DNA of 64,000 bases, taken from Acorus gramineus (taxonomy: Eukaryota > Streptophyta > Magnoliopsida > Acorales > Acoraceae). This document shows, one piece after another, positions 49,453 through 60,795 of this stretch. The first letter of the stretch is position 1; every line of letters starts with the position of its first letter. Location of the stretch: NCBI GenBank assembly GCA_030737835.1, contig CM060849.1, forward strand, positions 8,888,268 to 8,952,267, written 5' to 3'. The translations under genes and the position numbers were made by a program. The notes beneath the pieces were generated by a model. That model worked only from the letters and a program-made list of their open reading frames with translations, was not told the origin of the DNA and made no database searches.

Positions 49453-49920
49453 TGGGAAAAAAATCCAAATAACTCTCCATAAAGTGCGTGAAATTCATAT
49501 AACTTCCTAATTTCTTTTAAAGTATATATAAAAACACCTATGTAAATTTAAATAATTAATATTCTGTAAATATTTTATTTATTTAACCCTAATTGACACA
49601 GTATATCTAAAATCCCTTACAATGTTAAAAATATAAAATTGTAAATGATAATTCTACCATTCTGAATTTATTATAAAATCTTATTTAGAGTGATGAAACA
49701 TATCATTTATAAAAGATTTTTTACATTTTTGACATAGTGTATGAGGTTTTGATATTATGTTTTTAGTTAGGATTAATTAGTTAGAATATTCTAAAATAAT
49801 CTTTATCTGTCAACCAAAATTTAACAAGGGTTATTTGAATTTACATGTGTTTTGAGGAGGCAATATGGACTACAGAAAATGAATTTCAAGTTTACAGAGG
49901 TTATATGGATTTTTCCTTTT
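49453..49920. mobile_element. Foldback MITE, copy 2
   Basis: The left arm TGGGAAAAAAATCCAAATAA continues with GTGAAATTCATATAACTTCC. The right arm on the complement reads AAAAGGAAAAATCCATATAA. It is the same family as the copy about 55 bases upstream, in tandem, and shorter (about 470 bp). Confidence 0.7.
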
Positions 49921-51845
49921 TATATATTATTCTAAAAACACTTTGAACAAATTCTGGTAAATTGCGGCTGCCCGCAACAAGAAAATGGCGGGATGTCGCG
50001 CACCTGCATGTAATTGAATTATAAGTTATTTTATATTATAAGTGGATCATCAGTATTGAACTGCATAGCCTACTAATCGATCTATATAATCTATAAATCG
50101 AACTGTACAGTCAATTATTGAGTACATTTTTTACTATTTTGTTGGATTTAATCAGTTATTAGATAAAATATGAATTTCTACATACCATATCCAATAGGGG
50201 AGTAAATATGTATCTAATAATTATATGTGGTACGATTAAAATTTATATGAAGCTTCCAATCAATTGATAAATTCAGCTAAAGTCATATGAAAAAAAAACA
50301 AAAACCTAAAAACACGTACTCCTTCTCTCACAGGGACGTTAATTTTTTGGTGTCACTTATTAGATACTTTTTCATTGGAACGTATCTTTATATTGTTTTA
50401 TTAACTATGGCTTTAAGTGTATATATTATAGTTTATTAACTATGTGTTTATAAAATGAATTTATTATATCATCTGACGAAAGAAAAGAATAAAAAAAAAA
50501 TAACGAAATACATACTCTGTTATAAATATATATATTTAAATTAAAAAACAGAGCTTCCATCAATAATTTTACATGTTCAAATGGATTCAATTGCATTTGT
50601 AATTTAGTATACTATTTATTGAGTGTGACTAAAATATTTATATTTTATAATTTTATTTGCATTTTAGTGCTATAGGAAACTATTGGATGAAATTTCATGA
50701 AATTTAAAGTTTAAAAACTGATGTTTTGAGATTAGGGATCCAGTTATAAATCTACAAATTTGGATGAGGGACATGTTTGTAACACAGATAGAGGTTTGGG
50801 TTGGATTTGATTTGATTTTGGGCAAAGATATATCCACTACCCTACTTAATTTCCCCACAACCCAAAATTACCAAAAAAAACATATATATTTTTCAAAAAA
50901 GTTCATTAACTCCACTACCCTAATACTTCCAACCACCCTAAAAGAACAGATTCATCAACCCAACATTTCCCACCATTTAATCAACTGTTTGACAGGCCTT
51001 CTCTGTCAATGACACCCATTCGACTTGACATTGTGTCAATCAATTGTGATCTATGACATTCGATAATTTATTTGTCAATCATTTATAGTTTCATTCAACA
51101 GTTGCCCTGTCGATCAATGTTTACTAAGTTAACAATAAATTTGTTAATTTTCAATTTTCAATAACATATTTTTTCATTTACATTATAAAAACTTCTAAAT
51201 TCACTAAGACAATACATGTTCACAATCACTACAACATATTCAACACACCATAATCCATCCACATGGAGTACCACTTTCGCATTCACTAAAACACATTGTT
51301 TTTGGACATGTGAAGAACAAAATAACTTTAACATTGACTTCTTGCTTGTCTCTCTTCTTCTTCCACCACAAAACTCATTCGAATTGACACCGCGTCCGTC
51401 AATTTCTTTTATGTTAATCGACAGTCACTTTGTCAATCATTTATAATTTCACACCTAGGATTTTGTTAAATTTTCATAATGAAAGACATCCATTTTGACT
51501 CACAATTACATAATTCAAGACATGAACAACATCCAACACATTTACTAAAAATAACAAATGTTTATACAAATGTTTTTATCAATTCACGTATTATGTGATT
51601 GTTTGACTCTAAATGAGGGGCGAGTGTACAGTGGTATCGGGAGGAGATTTGCACAACACAATAGGGAGGATGGGTAGGTGGAGACGATCACTGTTGAAGG
51701 CGACGTCAATATGAGGGAAGAAGGAGATAAATAAAAGGAAAAAGAAGGAAAGAGAGATTGTGAGAAAAAAAATGAAAGGGTGGTAAGAGAGTGGCATTGA
51801 AAGGGGTACTGACGCGGAGATTGAATATCAGACTGGAAGTAACAA
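49921..51845. other. Intergenic, nothing firmly recognised
   Basis: Bases 51000-51810 have repeated TTGTCAATC words and a GC-richer, purine-rich tail (51600-51830) that looks like an old transposon, but no ends could be paired. No gene is seen. Confidence 0.4.
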
Positions 51846-51939
51846 AACAATACCCTCATATAAAAGATGGTGGGATTATGAAACACATAAATAACAATAC
51901 CCTCATATAAAAGATGGTGGGATTATGAAACACAAAAAT
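51846..51939. repeat. 47-bp tandem duplication upstream of GDPD, each copy with a TATA-like motif
   Basis: Two adjacent near-identical 47-bp copies (51846-51892 and 51893-51939). Each has TATAAAAG (51859-51866 and 51906-51913) in the plus orientation, 173-227 bases before the GDPD start codon. One or both could be the gene's TATA box. Confidence 0.7.
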
Positions 51940-52085
51940 ATTAGAATTGTGACTCGTGAGTTTAAAAAGTTAGTGGAAAAGGTTAAAAAGTTGCAACTCC
52001 AACCCAACCAACACAACCCCCCGACTTGAATCCTACACGAATTCCGAGACGGTCAACAAGAGACAACGACAGAGAGACAAGAGAG

Positions 52086-55000
52086 ATGAACCTCGTAGGA
52101 TCGAAGCCGTGGAAGAGGCCGCCCGCACGAATCCCGAGGCGGTGGCGATGGCAGAGGCCCACCGTTTCAAGGGCGAGGATCCTCCGCCTGCTCCCGATCC
52201 TGGCCTTCCTCGCCCTCGCCCCTCCCGTCTTCTTCCATCTCCGCCTCCGCCGCTTCCAACAGGTCCCCCACCTCAAAACCCTAGAAACCCTTCCATTCTC
52301 GGACGAACGAATCGATCCCGACCGTTGATTTTGTCTTTCGCAGATGCGGATGCGGAGGTGCGGGTGGATCGACCGGCCCCCGCTCGTGTGCGCGCACGGC
52401 GGGGACTCCAGCAATGCCGCCCCCAACACCGTACGTTGACGATCCTGATCCGTTATTAGTGACTTTTTTTTTATATATTGTTTTGGATGCGCGGATCATG
52501 TGATTCTTCTCTGCTTGAACAGATGGACGCGTATCGGTCCGCGCTTCGATCCGGTGTGGACTGCGTCGAGATTGACATCTCTCGGTCTTCTGATGGAGTT
52601 TTGTTCGCGCTCCATGACAGGTGCGTTTGTTCGGCAATCCTTTGTTTTGCTTCTTTGAGACTTCTATTAGTGGATCTTGAGAAGTCATGTTTTTTTGCTT
52701 CAATTGGTTCCTCTTCTTTTATGTTAATGCATAATGATGAAAATTGATCTTCAGTGATGAGCTTGGTATAAACCTTCAAGGGTTAATGTCATGCTAAATC
52801 TTACATTCTCACTCCAACCTGACTAGGGGTTGTTCAACGTGGGCAGGATGGGTTGGGTTGGAGCTCAACCTGAATCCAATCCAAAGTTCATGAAAGCCAA
52901 CCCAAACCCAACGCTCAAACTAGAAAAGCTCAACCCAAACCCAACCTGTCGGGTTTGGTTTGGGTTCAGGTTTGCTTTGGGTTGGATTGAGGGGTAAGTG
53001 GAAATTAAATAATTAGAACTTTGCAAGAGCTAATGCTCCACACGAAAGAAATATAAAAGATGAAAATAAGCAACATTTTTATAGAGAATATAGATATGAT
53101 ATTGTAGAAGTGATAGGTTCTAGGTAAAAATAATTGGACAATTCATTTTTTCTCTTACAAATTAAACAATTAAAATTTACTTATAACGTTAAATTTACCA
53201 ATCACTACTTTAGGTTTTGATTGGGGTCGTGTTATCCGAACCCTCAACCCAAATCCAATCCGAATGAGGTTCAGATTGCTCGAGTTCAGGTTCAGGATCA
53301 AGTTGAACCCAACCCTAACTCAAACTTGCCCAAAGTCAGTTTAGGTCGGGTTCAGCCCACCCAAATTGCACCCCTATTGACCCCCAATTTGATGGGAGGG
53401 TTTATGATAATGGTTCATATAGTTTCTGAACTGTCGTTGATCCTGTCACTTCTTTCTTTGCTCCATAATGTAGGACCTGGCCTGTCAATGGAGGAGATCC
53501 TGCCTCGATTGGAATCTGAAACTGATCAGATTGGAAACGGGTTTGAATCTTGCTTTTGAATAACCCTATTAACATCCAACTCTTCTTGGATTGGATTTGG
53601 AACGATCACGCTCCAATCCGAACCCGACCTATTGACAGGCCTATTTAGGACTTTGTAATTGAAGAATCTAGTCTTATGCATAGCTAATATCTGTCTTAAT
53701 ATTAGTTTTCAACATAATGTCTGTTGTTTTCCTTTTTCCATTGTCTTTTATTTTGTTCCTTGTCTCATTTTTTCTGGTGCAAAAATTTATGAAGGGGTCT
53801 TCATGTATGGTTATTTGTCACTGGCTCTAATTGTTTTCAGTTCTTCACAAAATGTTTTAGACCTGATTCTCACATGACACAGGCAGGGATCTGCAGAGGA
53901 TGTCCGGGATTAACACTGCAACGGTCGGGCACATGAATGCTAATCAGGTGAGGAAGTGCCGGCTATATTGATCGATATATTGATTATGGCAAATAAATCA
54001 ATTAGTTCGCGAGATTGTCATGAATTTGTGATGAATATTTGATATATTGACAATGTTTTCGATGTATCCATGATATATCAATAACCCCAACAGATATAAT
54101 ATGTTAATTTTTTAAATAAAAAAAAATCCCTTTTTTTTTAATTTTAACCCTTCATTTCCCTATCCTGTAAATACCTCTCTAAACCTTCATTTTCTTCACA
54201 ATTCAATAATCTTCTTCTCCACTACTCAATCGCCTATTTACATTTATAAAACAAATTCTCCCCAAAACCCCTCAATCCCCCAAATATTGATATGAAATTA
54301 TTGTTCTTCATTTTTCTGTTTTTTTTCTCTTATTTTATCTGTTATTTTTTCATTTTTCCCATTTTTTGGCCAAAAAAAATAATAATGATATATCGATATG
54401 TCGTTTTTGGGGTATTTCGATATTCCGAAAATATCGATATTTTAAACTGTGATTGCGGTCAACCTTTTGAGTTCATCTCCCCAGATTTTGATATTCATTG
54501 TAGTATTATGCCATGTCACCAGTTCACACAAGAACTGACCTACATTCATCATATGGAAATCAACCATCTTATTAAGACGATATCATCAGATGCCTTTTTC
54601 TTACATTCAAACATGTATTTCTGATACATAAAGTTTTACTGGTGTTATCTAGAGACTAGTAATCCGTTGCATGTATAGGGGAGGGATCTGTGAATTAGGA
54701 GAACAGTGTTTTCATTGATTTGTTTGGGGGGGGGAGAGGTGAGGACTTGAAGATAATGATGAGGATAATATTCAGTTTGCATGCCTCATGCTTGTTTTCT
54801 TTTACATGGAATTTGATCATTTGATGGAAACTTGTTTGGCTTATTATTCATTTCTTGTTTCCGTAGTGCAAAAGCATTTATGTTTAGTTAAAACTTTTGA
54901 AAGATTGTTATTGTCCAGCATTTTTAGTTAAATTTGTAGAACTGTATGCTTGAAATTAAATTACATATCTCTGAACGGACTGTCTTTTAGTTTCTGATTG

Positions 55001-57037
55001 TAGATTAAAGAACTAAATGCGGGCTTTCAGTTGCCGCAAGAGTTCCATAACCCAGAAGTTCCTACTGCTGAAGACGCATTATTGGTATTTCCCTGTTGCC
55101 TCTTCTCCAACTTTAATGTTTACATCCATTTTCTCAGGCCCCTTTCTGATGTATGCACTCAACAATAAGTTGAAAATTATGGATTTAATAAAAGCTGGTC
55201 TGGATATCGTAGCTTGTGAATTATCATTCAATTTTTTACATCAATAAAAATATACCCAATAAATCCTATCTATTTATGTAAACTGGGTCACTGAATCGGT
55301 ATTTGGAATTACCAATCTTTGTGGTATAAAGTGCTTCTAACCATCATGAAATTCCTTGCAGTTCGTATCAAATTCAGTGAGGCAGGTGATTCTTGATGCA
55401 AAAGTAGGGCCTCCATCGTTTGAAAAAGGGCTAGCGTTTGACATACTTTCCATTGTAAGTTTATTCTGTGTTATTGCCATTGATATGGTTTGGTTACAAT
55501 TGCTGATCAGGCCACTTACTCCAATCTGATGGCGAAGGTGTGCAGTTCTGAGATTTGTACATTGTCATGATAAAATGGTATCAAGTTGTATTTCAGTATT
55601 GCTTATTAGACACATCTCGTGCTTTCATACACTTTAATGTATTTGTAGCTGTTTCTGCAAACTTTTGCTATCTGATTAATAACTTTGCTAATGTTTCATG
55701 ATGCTCGCATGACTAATTTGAGATCTGACAGGTGAACAAAACTCAGTGTAGAAACTGCATTGTCTGGGCAAAGAGTGACATAGTAGTACGAGAAGTTATT
55801 AGGCTATCACAAGATGTCCAAGTAAGTTTTGAAAATTGCTGTTCTGCTTCTATGTCTTTGTTAATTTCAGTTGGAGGCCAAACCTCATCGTCAAGAAATT
55901 TTGCTTACAGGATGAAATAAACTAGATCTGCTCATACCATATTTTCCTACAATAGGAATCACTGACAAAGATTGACTTGTATCAGTAAGGAATTTTGTCG
56001 CAGACAAATCTAATCTCTTAAATGGCCTCAGGTTGGGTACATTGTCATGAAGGATCATTCAACTGGGGCCAGATCTAACTTGCTGAGGATGAAAGGTGCT
56101 GTGATTGTTGGAGTGTACCACCCTTTAATTGATGAGAAACTCGTACAAATTCTGCACGGGTATGATACCTTTCCTTTGCTTACTGCTGTTTTCTATTTCT
56201 CATTTTGACCTCATGCAGTTAGAGCTTGTCACATGTAACACGGGCATGTACTATAATAACCATCATACTGGCGGACCATGATTGCCTCCTCTGTGCTCAA
56301 ACCATGATCATGCTCTCACTTCATACCCTTGTTATCTGATGCTCCAAATTATTGATTATTCACATATTAAATGTGCATTTTTTTCATCAAATTTTTATTA
56401 TCCTCTAACCTCATTAACAATGCATGACTTTTTCATTAATTTGCATTGTAAATGAATTGAATTTTCATTAAAGGCATAATACTTACTTTTAACTTGTGCA
56501 ACAGAATTAAAACCAAAAAAGAAAAAAAGAAAAAAAAAAGAAGCTTGACTAGGCTTTTTGCACTGGTAGATTATAATGTTGATTATCAATGATTTTGCTT
56601 TAATTAAAAATTATAACTTGAATTCAAAAGTTTTTATAATGTTTTTTTTTACATATTGAGAACCATGGGTTTGATTTAATATTGGAGATATTGCATGTCA
56701 TAAATAATTATTCTATTTTTTTTTTTTACAAAGTTTTTCCAAATTTTCCCCAAACTTAATTTTTAATTTCGAACCGGTGATGAGACCTCACACACTGCTG
56801 AAAGTTTCCCAGTCATCTCCAAATACTCTTTTTCCGATGCAATGAATCATATGAACCTCTATGTATTGCAGGAGGGGAAAGAAAGTTTACGCGTGGACAG
56901 TTGACGATGAGGAAGCGATGCGGAAAATGCTTTTAGAACGAGTTGACGCCATTGTAACAGGCCGCCCCACCGTGCTCCGGAGCCTCATGCAAGACATGAA
57001 AACAGCATGCCTCGAGGAAGGTTTTTCTCTGCCCTGA
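52086..57037 (+). CDS. GDPD4: Glycerophosphodiester phosphodiesterase, GDPD4-type, membrane-anchored
   Basis: Nine exons: 52086-52262, 52344-52430, 52523-52620, 53887-53947, 55004-55084, 55362-55454, 55732-55821, 56032-56159, 56872-57037. They join in frame to 326 residues, close to Arabidopsis GDPD4. The enzyme hydrolyses glycerophosphodiesters to glycerol-3-phosphate and an alcohol. A basic N-terminus is followed by one hydrophobic span (LRLLPILAFLALAPPVFF, about 32-50) and RRFQQ. The GDPD barrel then starts with CAHGG (His77), E104-x-D106 and H119-D120, the expected catalytic and metal residues. VILDAKVG, WAKSDIVVREVI, GYIVMKD, GVYHPL and VYAWTVDDEE follow in family order. All introns are GT..AG. 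The start was chosen as the first ATG in frame before the membrane span. The closeness to GDPD4 rests on the anchor and length; substrate is not shown by sequence. Confidence 0.93.
52824..53643. mobile_element. hAT-type MITE in intron 3 of GDPD
   Basis: The left end is TAGGGGTTGTTCAACGTGG; the right end on the complement is TAGGCCTGTCAATAGGTCGG. Both resemble hAT termini (TAGGGGTGTCAA type). The interior is rich in GGGTTGGGTT/CCAACCCAAA words at both sides. An 8-bp duplication is not obvious. Confidence 0.5.
53955..54460. repeat. Repeat rich in ATATCGATAT words in intron 4 of GDPD
   Basis: Both sides carry ATCGATATAT/ATATCGATAT words (53970-54090 and 54390-54445) with a low-complexity pyrimidine-rich interior. 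Probably a degenerate palindromic transposon; borders unclear. Confidence 0.35.
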
Positions 57038-57254
57038 CAGCATTCTCACATTTCTGTCTTCCAATTATTTATATTTTGGTTATATTTGTCATGAGTTCTC
57101 AGAATATTTTTGCAGAAATGAACAGTAGGAAATGAAATGGAAATGTTTCCCTCTATATTATAGAACCTTAGAATGAATTGGAACATTTGTTTTTGTGTGT
57201 GTACGTGTGAGATGTGAACCGAATATCAGTTGAGAAGACTCTGGATGCGTTGAA

Positions 57255-57350
57255 TCACCAAAACTTATGCATCAGGTAAGCCTGGGAGGATTTGAACGTG
57301 AGACCTGTGAGGAGAGAATCTATGGCCCTAGCCAGATAGTTTACAGGTTC
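57255..57350 (-). mobile_element. tRNA-derived SINE fragment
   Basis: The minus strand has AACTATCTGGCTAGGGCC, then after about 20 bases GGTCTCACGTTCAAATCC, the latter a near-perfect polymerase III box B with its stem. Spacing fits a tRNA-derived head. No tail or target duplication found. Confidence 0.4.
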
Positions 57351-57499
57351 ATTTAGAGTTTGTTTGGATCCACATTTAGGCGGATTCTGAGGTGAAAATG
57401 ACAAATGCAGATCCAAACAGAACAAGGATAAGTGCGGTGTTTTCTGCACTTATCCGTGTTTTATTCAAGGAAAACCTGCATGCCAAATGCTCTGAAATA

Positions 57500-57710
57500 G
57501 CATTTCTTAAAAGTGACCCTGCTTGGTGAAAAGCGATAATTTTGGAACTCATGTAAATGACCCTTTGAATTTTTATGAAGATTTACATAAAAAATAGCAT
57601 TATTTAAAAGTGACCCTGCTTTTTGAAAAGTGGCAATTGGAAACTCGATTCTAAGGATGTAAATGATCATTTGAATTTTTATAAAGACTCACATAAGAAA
57701 AATGTAAAAA
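57500..57710. repeat. Two-copy tandem repeat, period about 100 bp
   Basis: TTAAAAGTGACCCTGCTT followed by TGAAAAG, GTAAATGA and TTTGAATTTTTAT occurs in the same order in both halves (starting near 57505 and 57602). Confidence 0.75.
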
Positions 57711-59592
57711 TATATGACATTCATGAAAATATATTTATTAATCAAATATATATATTTTTTAAAAATTGAAATGTATTTGGACTAAATGTACCGGGGAAAA
57801 AAAAACGATGGATAACTTCATGCGTTTGTAAGTGGATGACTCTGATTTGGTATACAGTTCAACTGGGTCTTCGGTTGTATTCGATTGCTCATTATCCATT
57901 CAGTTTTAATATTGAAAAAAAAAAAAAAAAATTAAATGGAAGAACAAGTGAAGTTGGTGGTATCTTTCAAGGTTACTTGTTAAACTCTCCAATGTGACTA
58001 TTTCAATGTCAACAGTTTCAATGAAAGTTTAAATTCAACCTATGTACTTTATACCCGAATCTCATCTTAATAAGATGGTAGATGTACCTCTTCCTTAATG
58101 AGGGGGTCTGAGTTTGAGTCTGATCATTTGTTGATAGGGATTGATTTGACAAAAAAAATATATTTACTAATAATATAAAAAAAATTCCTTACATTTCTAA
58201 CATATCTATTTTACTAGACTTTCAAATCTCTCCGACGTTCTTTAAACCTTTAGGGCTACTTTATTTAAGAGATTAAGGTTTTGAAGATAAGTTGTTTTAA
58301 TTTTAGAAAATAAAATGTCCATCAATTTTATTCATATTTACATTTGTTAAAATTGGATAAAAAGTGGAGATAAATGCTATCGCATCCTTTAGATGAAACA
58401 AAATATTCTTATTTTCATTTCAAAATTGGGACAACTATTTACGGTTTATACTGATTACTTTTTATACCAAACAATGATAAATTGTTATCCCACTCACTTG
58501 TCCCAACTCCTTATTCCACCACTAAATCTTTTACCAAACTAGCCTTTACAAGGCATCAATGGATGGTTTGCCTTGAACAAGCTTGCATGCCCATATGTTT
58601 CTTGACATGTCAGTCTTAAAAATGGGCGCAGCTATTACCACCCCTTATATTTTCTAACCCACCCCATTTTCTTCCCCACCCCAACAGATTTTTAAGGTTT
58701 TCTAATCCCTATATGATTTGCTTCACAATCCCACCACTAGCATTTTCTATACGACTCTCTCTCTCTCTCTCTCTCTCTTCATTTTCTCTCCCTCTCTCTT
58801 GTTCTTCTCCATCTCCACTTTTGTTCCCCCTCTAGCTCCACTAGCTCCACCCGCCGTCGATGCTCCCCCTCCGGCTCCACCTGCCGCTGATTCGCCCACT
58901 CGCAGGTACTCCCCTTCGGCCACTCTCCATTTTCGTGCACAACACAATTATCCATCAAGATAGTGTGTTCATTTCAATGTTATCCATTTGTAATAAACAT
59001 ACAAATGTTATCCCCTTAGATTTCAAGGGAGGTTTCCCCTTAGATTTCAATGTTTTCCATTTGCCTTTTAATGCATTTCTTGAACATTTGTTTTAGCAAA
59101 CCTAACTCTAGTTCTAGGATAGATATTTTTTATATTCCAAATGATTCATGAATTGGTAATGGGTAATGTTTACTTATTTCACCTTAGATTTGAATGTTAT
59201 CCCTTATTTCATCTTAGATTTGAATGGAATAATCAATATTGCTTTCACTTTAGATTTCAATATTATCCCTTTATTTTTTTATAGCAAATCTAACCCTAGT
59301 TCTAAGATAGACATTTTTTTATATTCTAAATGATTCATAATTTGGTCATGGATAATGTTTACTTATTAAAAATGTTAATTAAATGAAAAACATTGGTTGA
59401 TTGAGAGAGATTTATAGTGATTAATAATTGAATATTATTGGTATATTAGTTATCTAATACAACAATATATATGAATTACACATTCGTTGAGAATTGGGTT
59501 GAGTTGGATCAGTTGATATGAATAAGCTAATGTGAATTTTTGCTGGACAAGATACTTTTGATAATACCCAAGAAGTTGAAAAAAATGCATGG

Positions 59593-59778
59593 ATGTCTGA
59601 CATTGAAGATAGTAGGGAAATTGAAAGAATGAAAACTTTAATGCAATATGAAATGAAAGTGATAATAAAATATTTCCATTCATTTTATATTATGAATGTA
59701 AGTAGCTCTAGTTTTTCAAATGAGTGCAGGTGGAGTTTGATCCATATCGTGTTGTCCATGATCGTAAGCCACTCCTAG
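59593..59778 (+). other. Short reading frame inside the Mutator-like element, function unknown
   Basis: It begins MSDIEDSREIERMKTLM, then YEMKVIIKYFHSFYIMNV. The related frame at 11943-12134 shares this start with mostly conservative changes. A following segment in another frame (VEFDPYRVVHDRKPLLDYAF, near 59728-59790) also has its counterpart there. Family not recognised. Confidence 0.35.
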
Positions 59779-60229
59779 ATTATGCCTTCTTTAAAGGGTG
59801 TATGTGTATTAATCTTATCTTTGAGTCATACATGCTAGACAGGGTACTCCGATAGCTTGGGCACGGTCAAACCTTCCCAAAAAATTCAATCCAACCACGG
59901 GATAAAGTGACATGACAATGATAGTGTTTTGGGTTTAGTATTGGTCCTAGAGATGTTTCGAAACAAATGTGTTTTATAGGGGTCTTGGAGTTGTTTCAAA
60001 CATATGAGTTTAATTTGGGTTTAGTATGTGTTTTGTATTTAAACATTTTATGTTTTTTGAACAATGTGTTCACGTGTTATGGTGTTCAATGAAATGATAT
60101 ATTTAAACAATGATGCGGTGTTCAATATAATGTAGAATAGATCACATGATGTAATGTTTGGACGCGACATTGCTGCTAACCCAGATTTTGTGCAGTTCAA
60201 TACTGTGAAGTCAACCTGGAATCTAACTG

Positions 60230-60620
60230 ATGACTTCACAAAATCGAACGGGTCACAGAAAAATGCTTAAGTCTCTGTGACCCGTTCGACTCGGTGATGT
60301 CAAACTAGGCCCTAATGGACGACTACACAAAATCGAACAGATCACAGAGAAGGTCCTAAGTCTCTGTGACCCGTTCGACTCTGTGATATCTAACTGGGCC
60401 CTAATAGACGACTACACAAAGTCGAATGGGTCACAGAGATGACCTTAAGTCTCTATGACCCGTTCAACCATGTGATGTCGACCTGGGGTATAGCTGACGA
60501 CTTCACAAAACTGAATTGGTTACAGAGAGGGTCTTAAATCTCTGTGACCCGTTTGACCCTGTGACATTGAAATGGTCTTCACAGGGATGACAATACAAAG
60601 TCGAACTGGCCACAGAGGGG
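60230..60620. repeat. Five tandem units of about 90 bp, each a potential hairpin
   Basis: Units start near 60230, 60318, 60408, 60498 and 60585 with GACGACTACACAAA or a close variant. Unit 1 contains TCGAACGGGTCACAGA, a 14-base loop, and its exact complement TCTGTGACCCGTTCGA. The arms of the other units have a few changes, some compensated; unit 5 is cut short. This is the subterminal part of the surrounding element. Confidence 0.9.
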
Positions 60621-60795
60621 TGGGTGGGTTTTAAATGAGAGATTTGATGGGTGAATAATACAAGAGGTGGATTATGTTTAGATGGGGTGGGTTAGGTCAG
60701 AGTGGATTCACCCTTTAAAAAAATCACATTCTTGTTTTCTAAGCAGGGTGGGGTGAATAACTACGTGGGTGGAAATATCGGTGCCGCTTAAAAAT

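Larger units (their letters stand above)
57038..58614. other. 3' region of GDPD and repeat-rich spacer
   Basis: It contains a SINE-like segment (about 57255-57350, minus: box A-like CTGGCTAGGGCCATAG and box B GTTCAAATCC), a short inverted repeat 57357-57424 with TTTGGATC...GATCCAAA ends, a two-copy tandem repeat at 57500-57710, and a second tRNA-like segment near 58075-58125. No gene is seen. Confidence 0.5.
58624..60786 (+). mobile_element. Non-autonomous Mutator-like element with perfect 9-bp target duplication
   Basis: The left end is GGGCGCAGCTATTACCACCC; the right end on the complement is CGGCACCGATATTTCCACCC, an imperfect inverted pair. Both sides carry CTTAAAAAT (58615-58623 and 60787-60795), a perfect 9-bp duplication as made by Mutator-like transposases. 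The interior has a CT microsatellite (58755-58778), a proline-rich frame (58780-58960), the 59593 reading frame and the hairpin array. It matches the interrupted element at 2928-13112 in inverse orientation along most of its length. No transposase is present. Length is 2163 bp. Confidence 0.88.

Noticed and set aside
52281-52779. Minus-strand frames of 102 and 140 residues upstream and across GDPD exon 3
   Set aside because: Antisense to GDPD exons 2 and 3, with charged low-complexity composition and no homology seen.
60230-60620. A CRISPR-like regular repeat array
   Set aside because: The repeats are whole 90-bp units with diverging arms and no unique spacers, in a plant transposon; not CRISPR.
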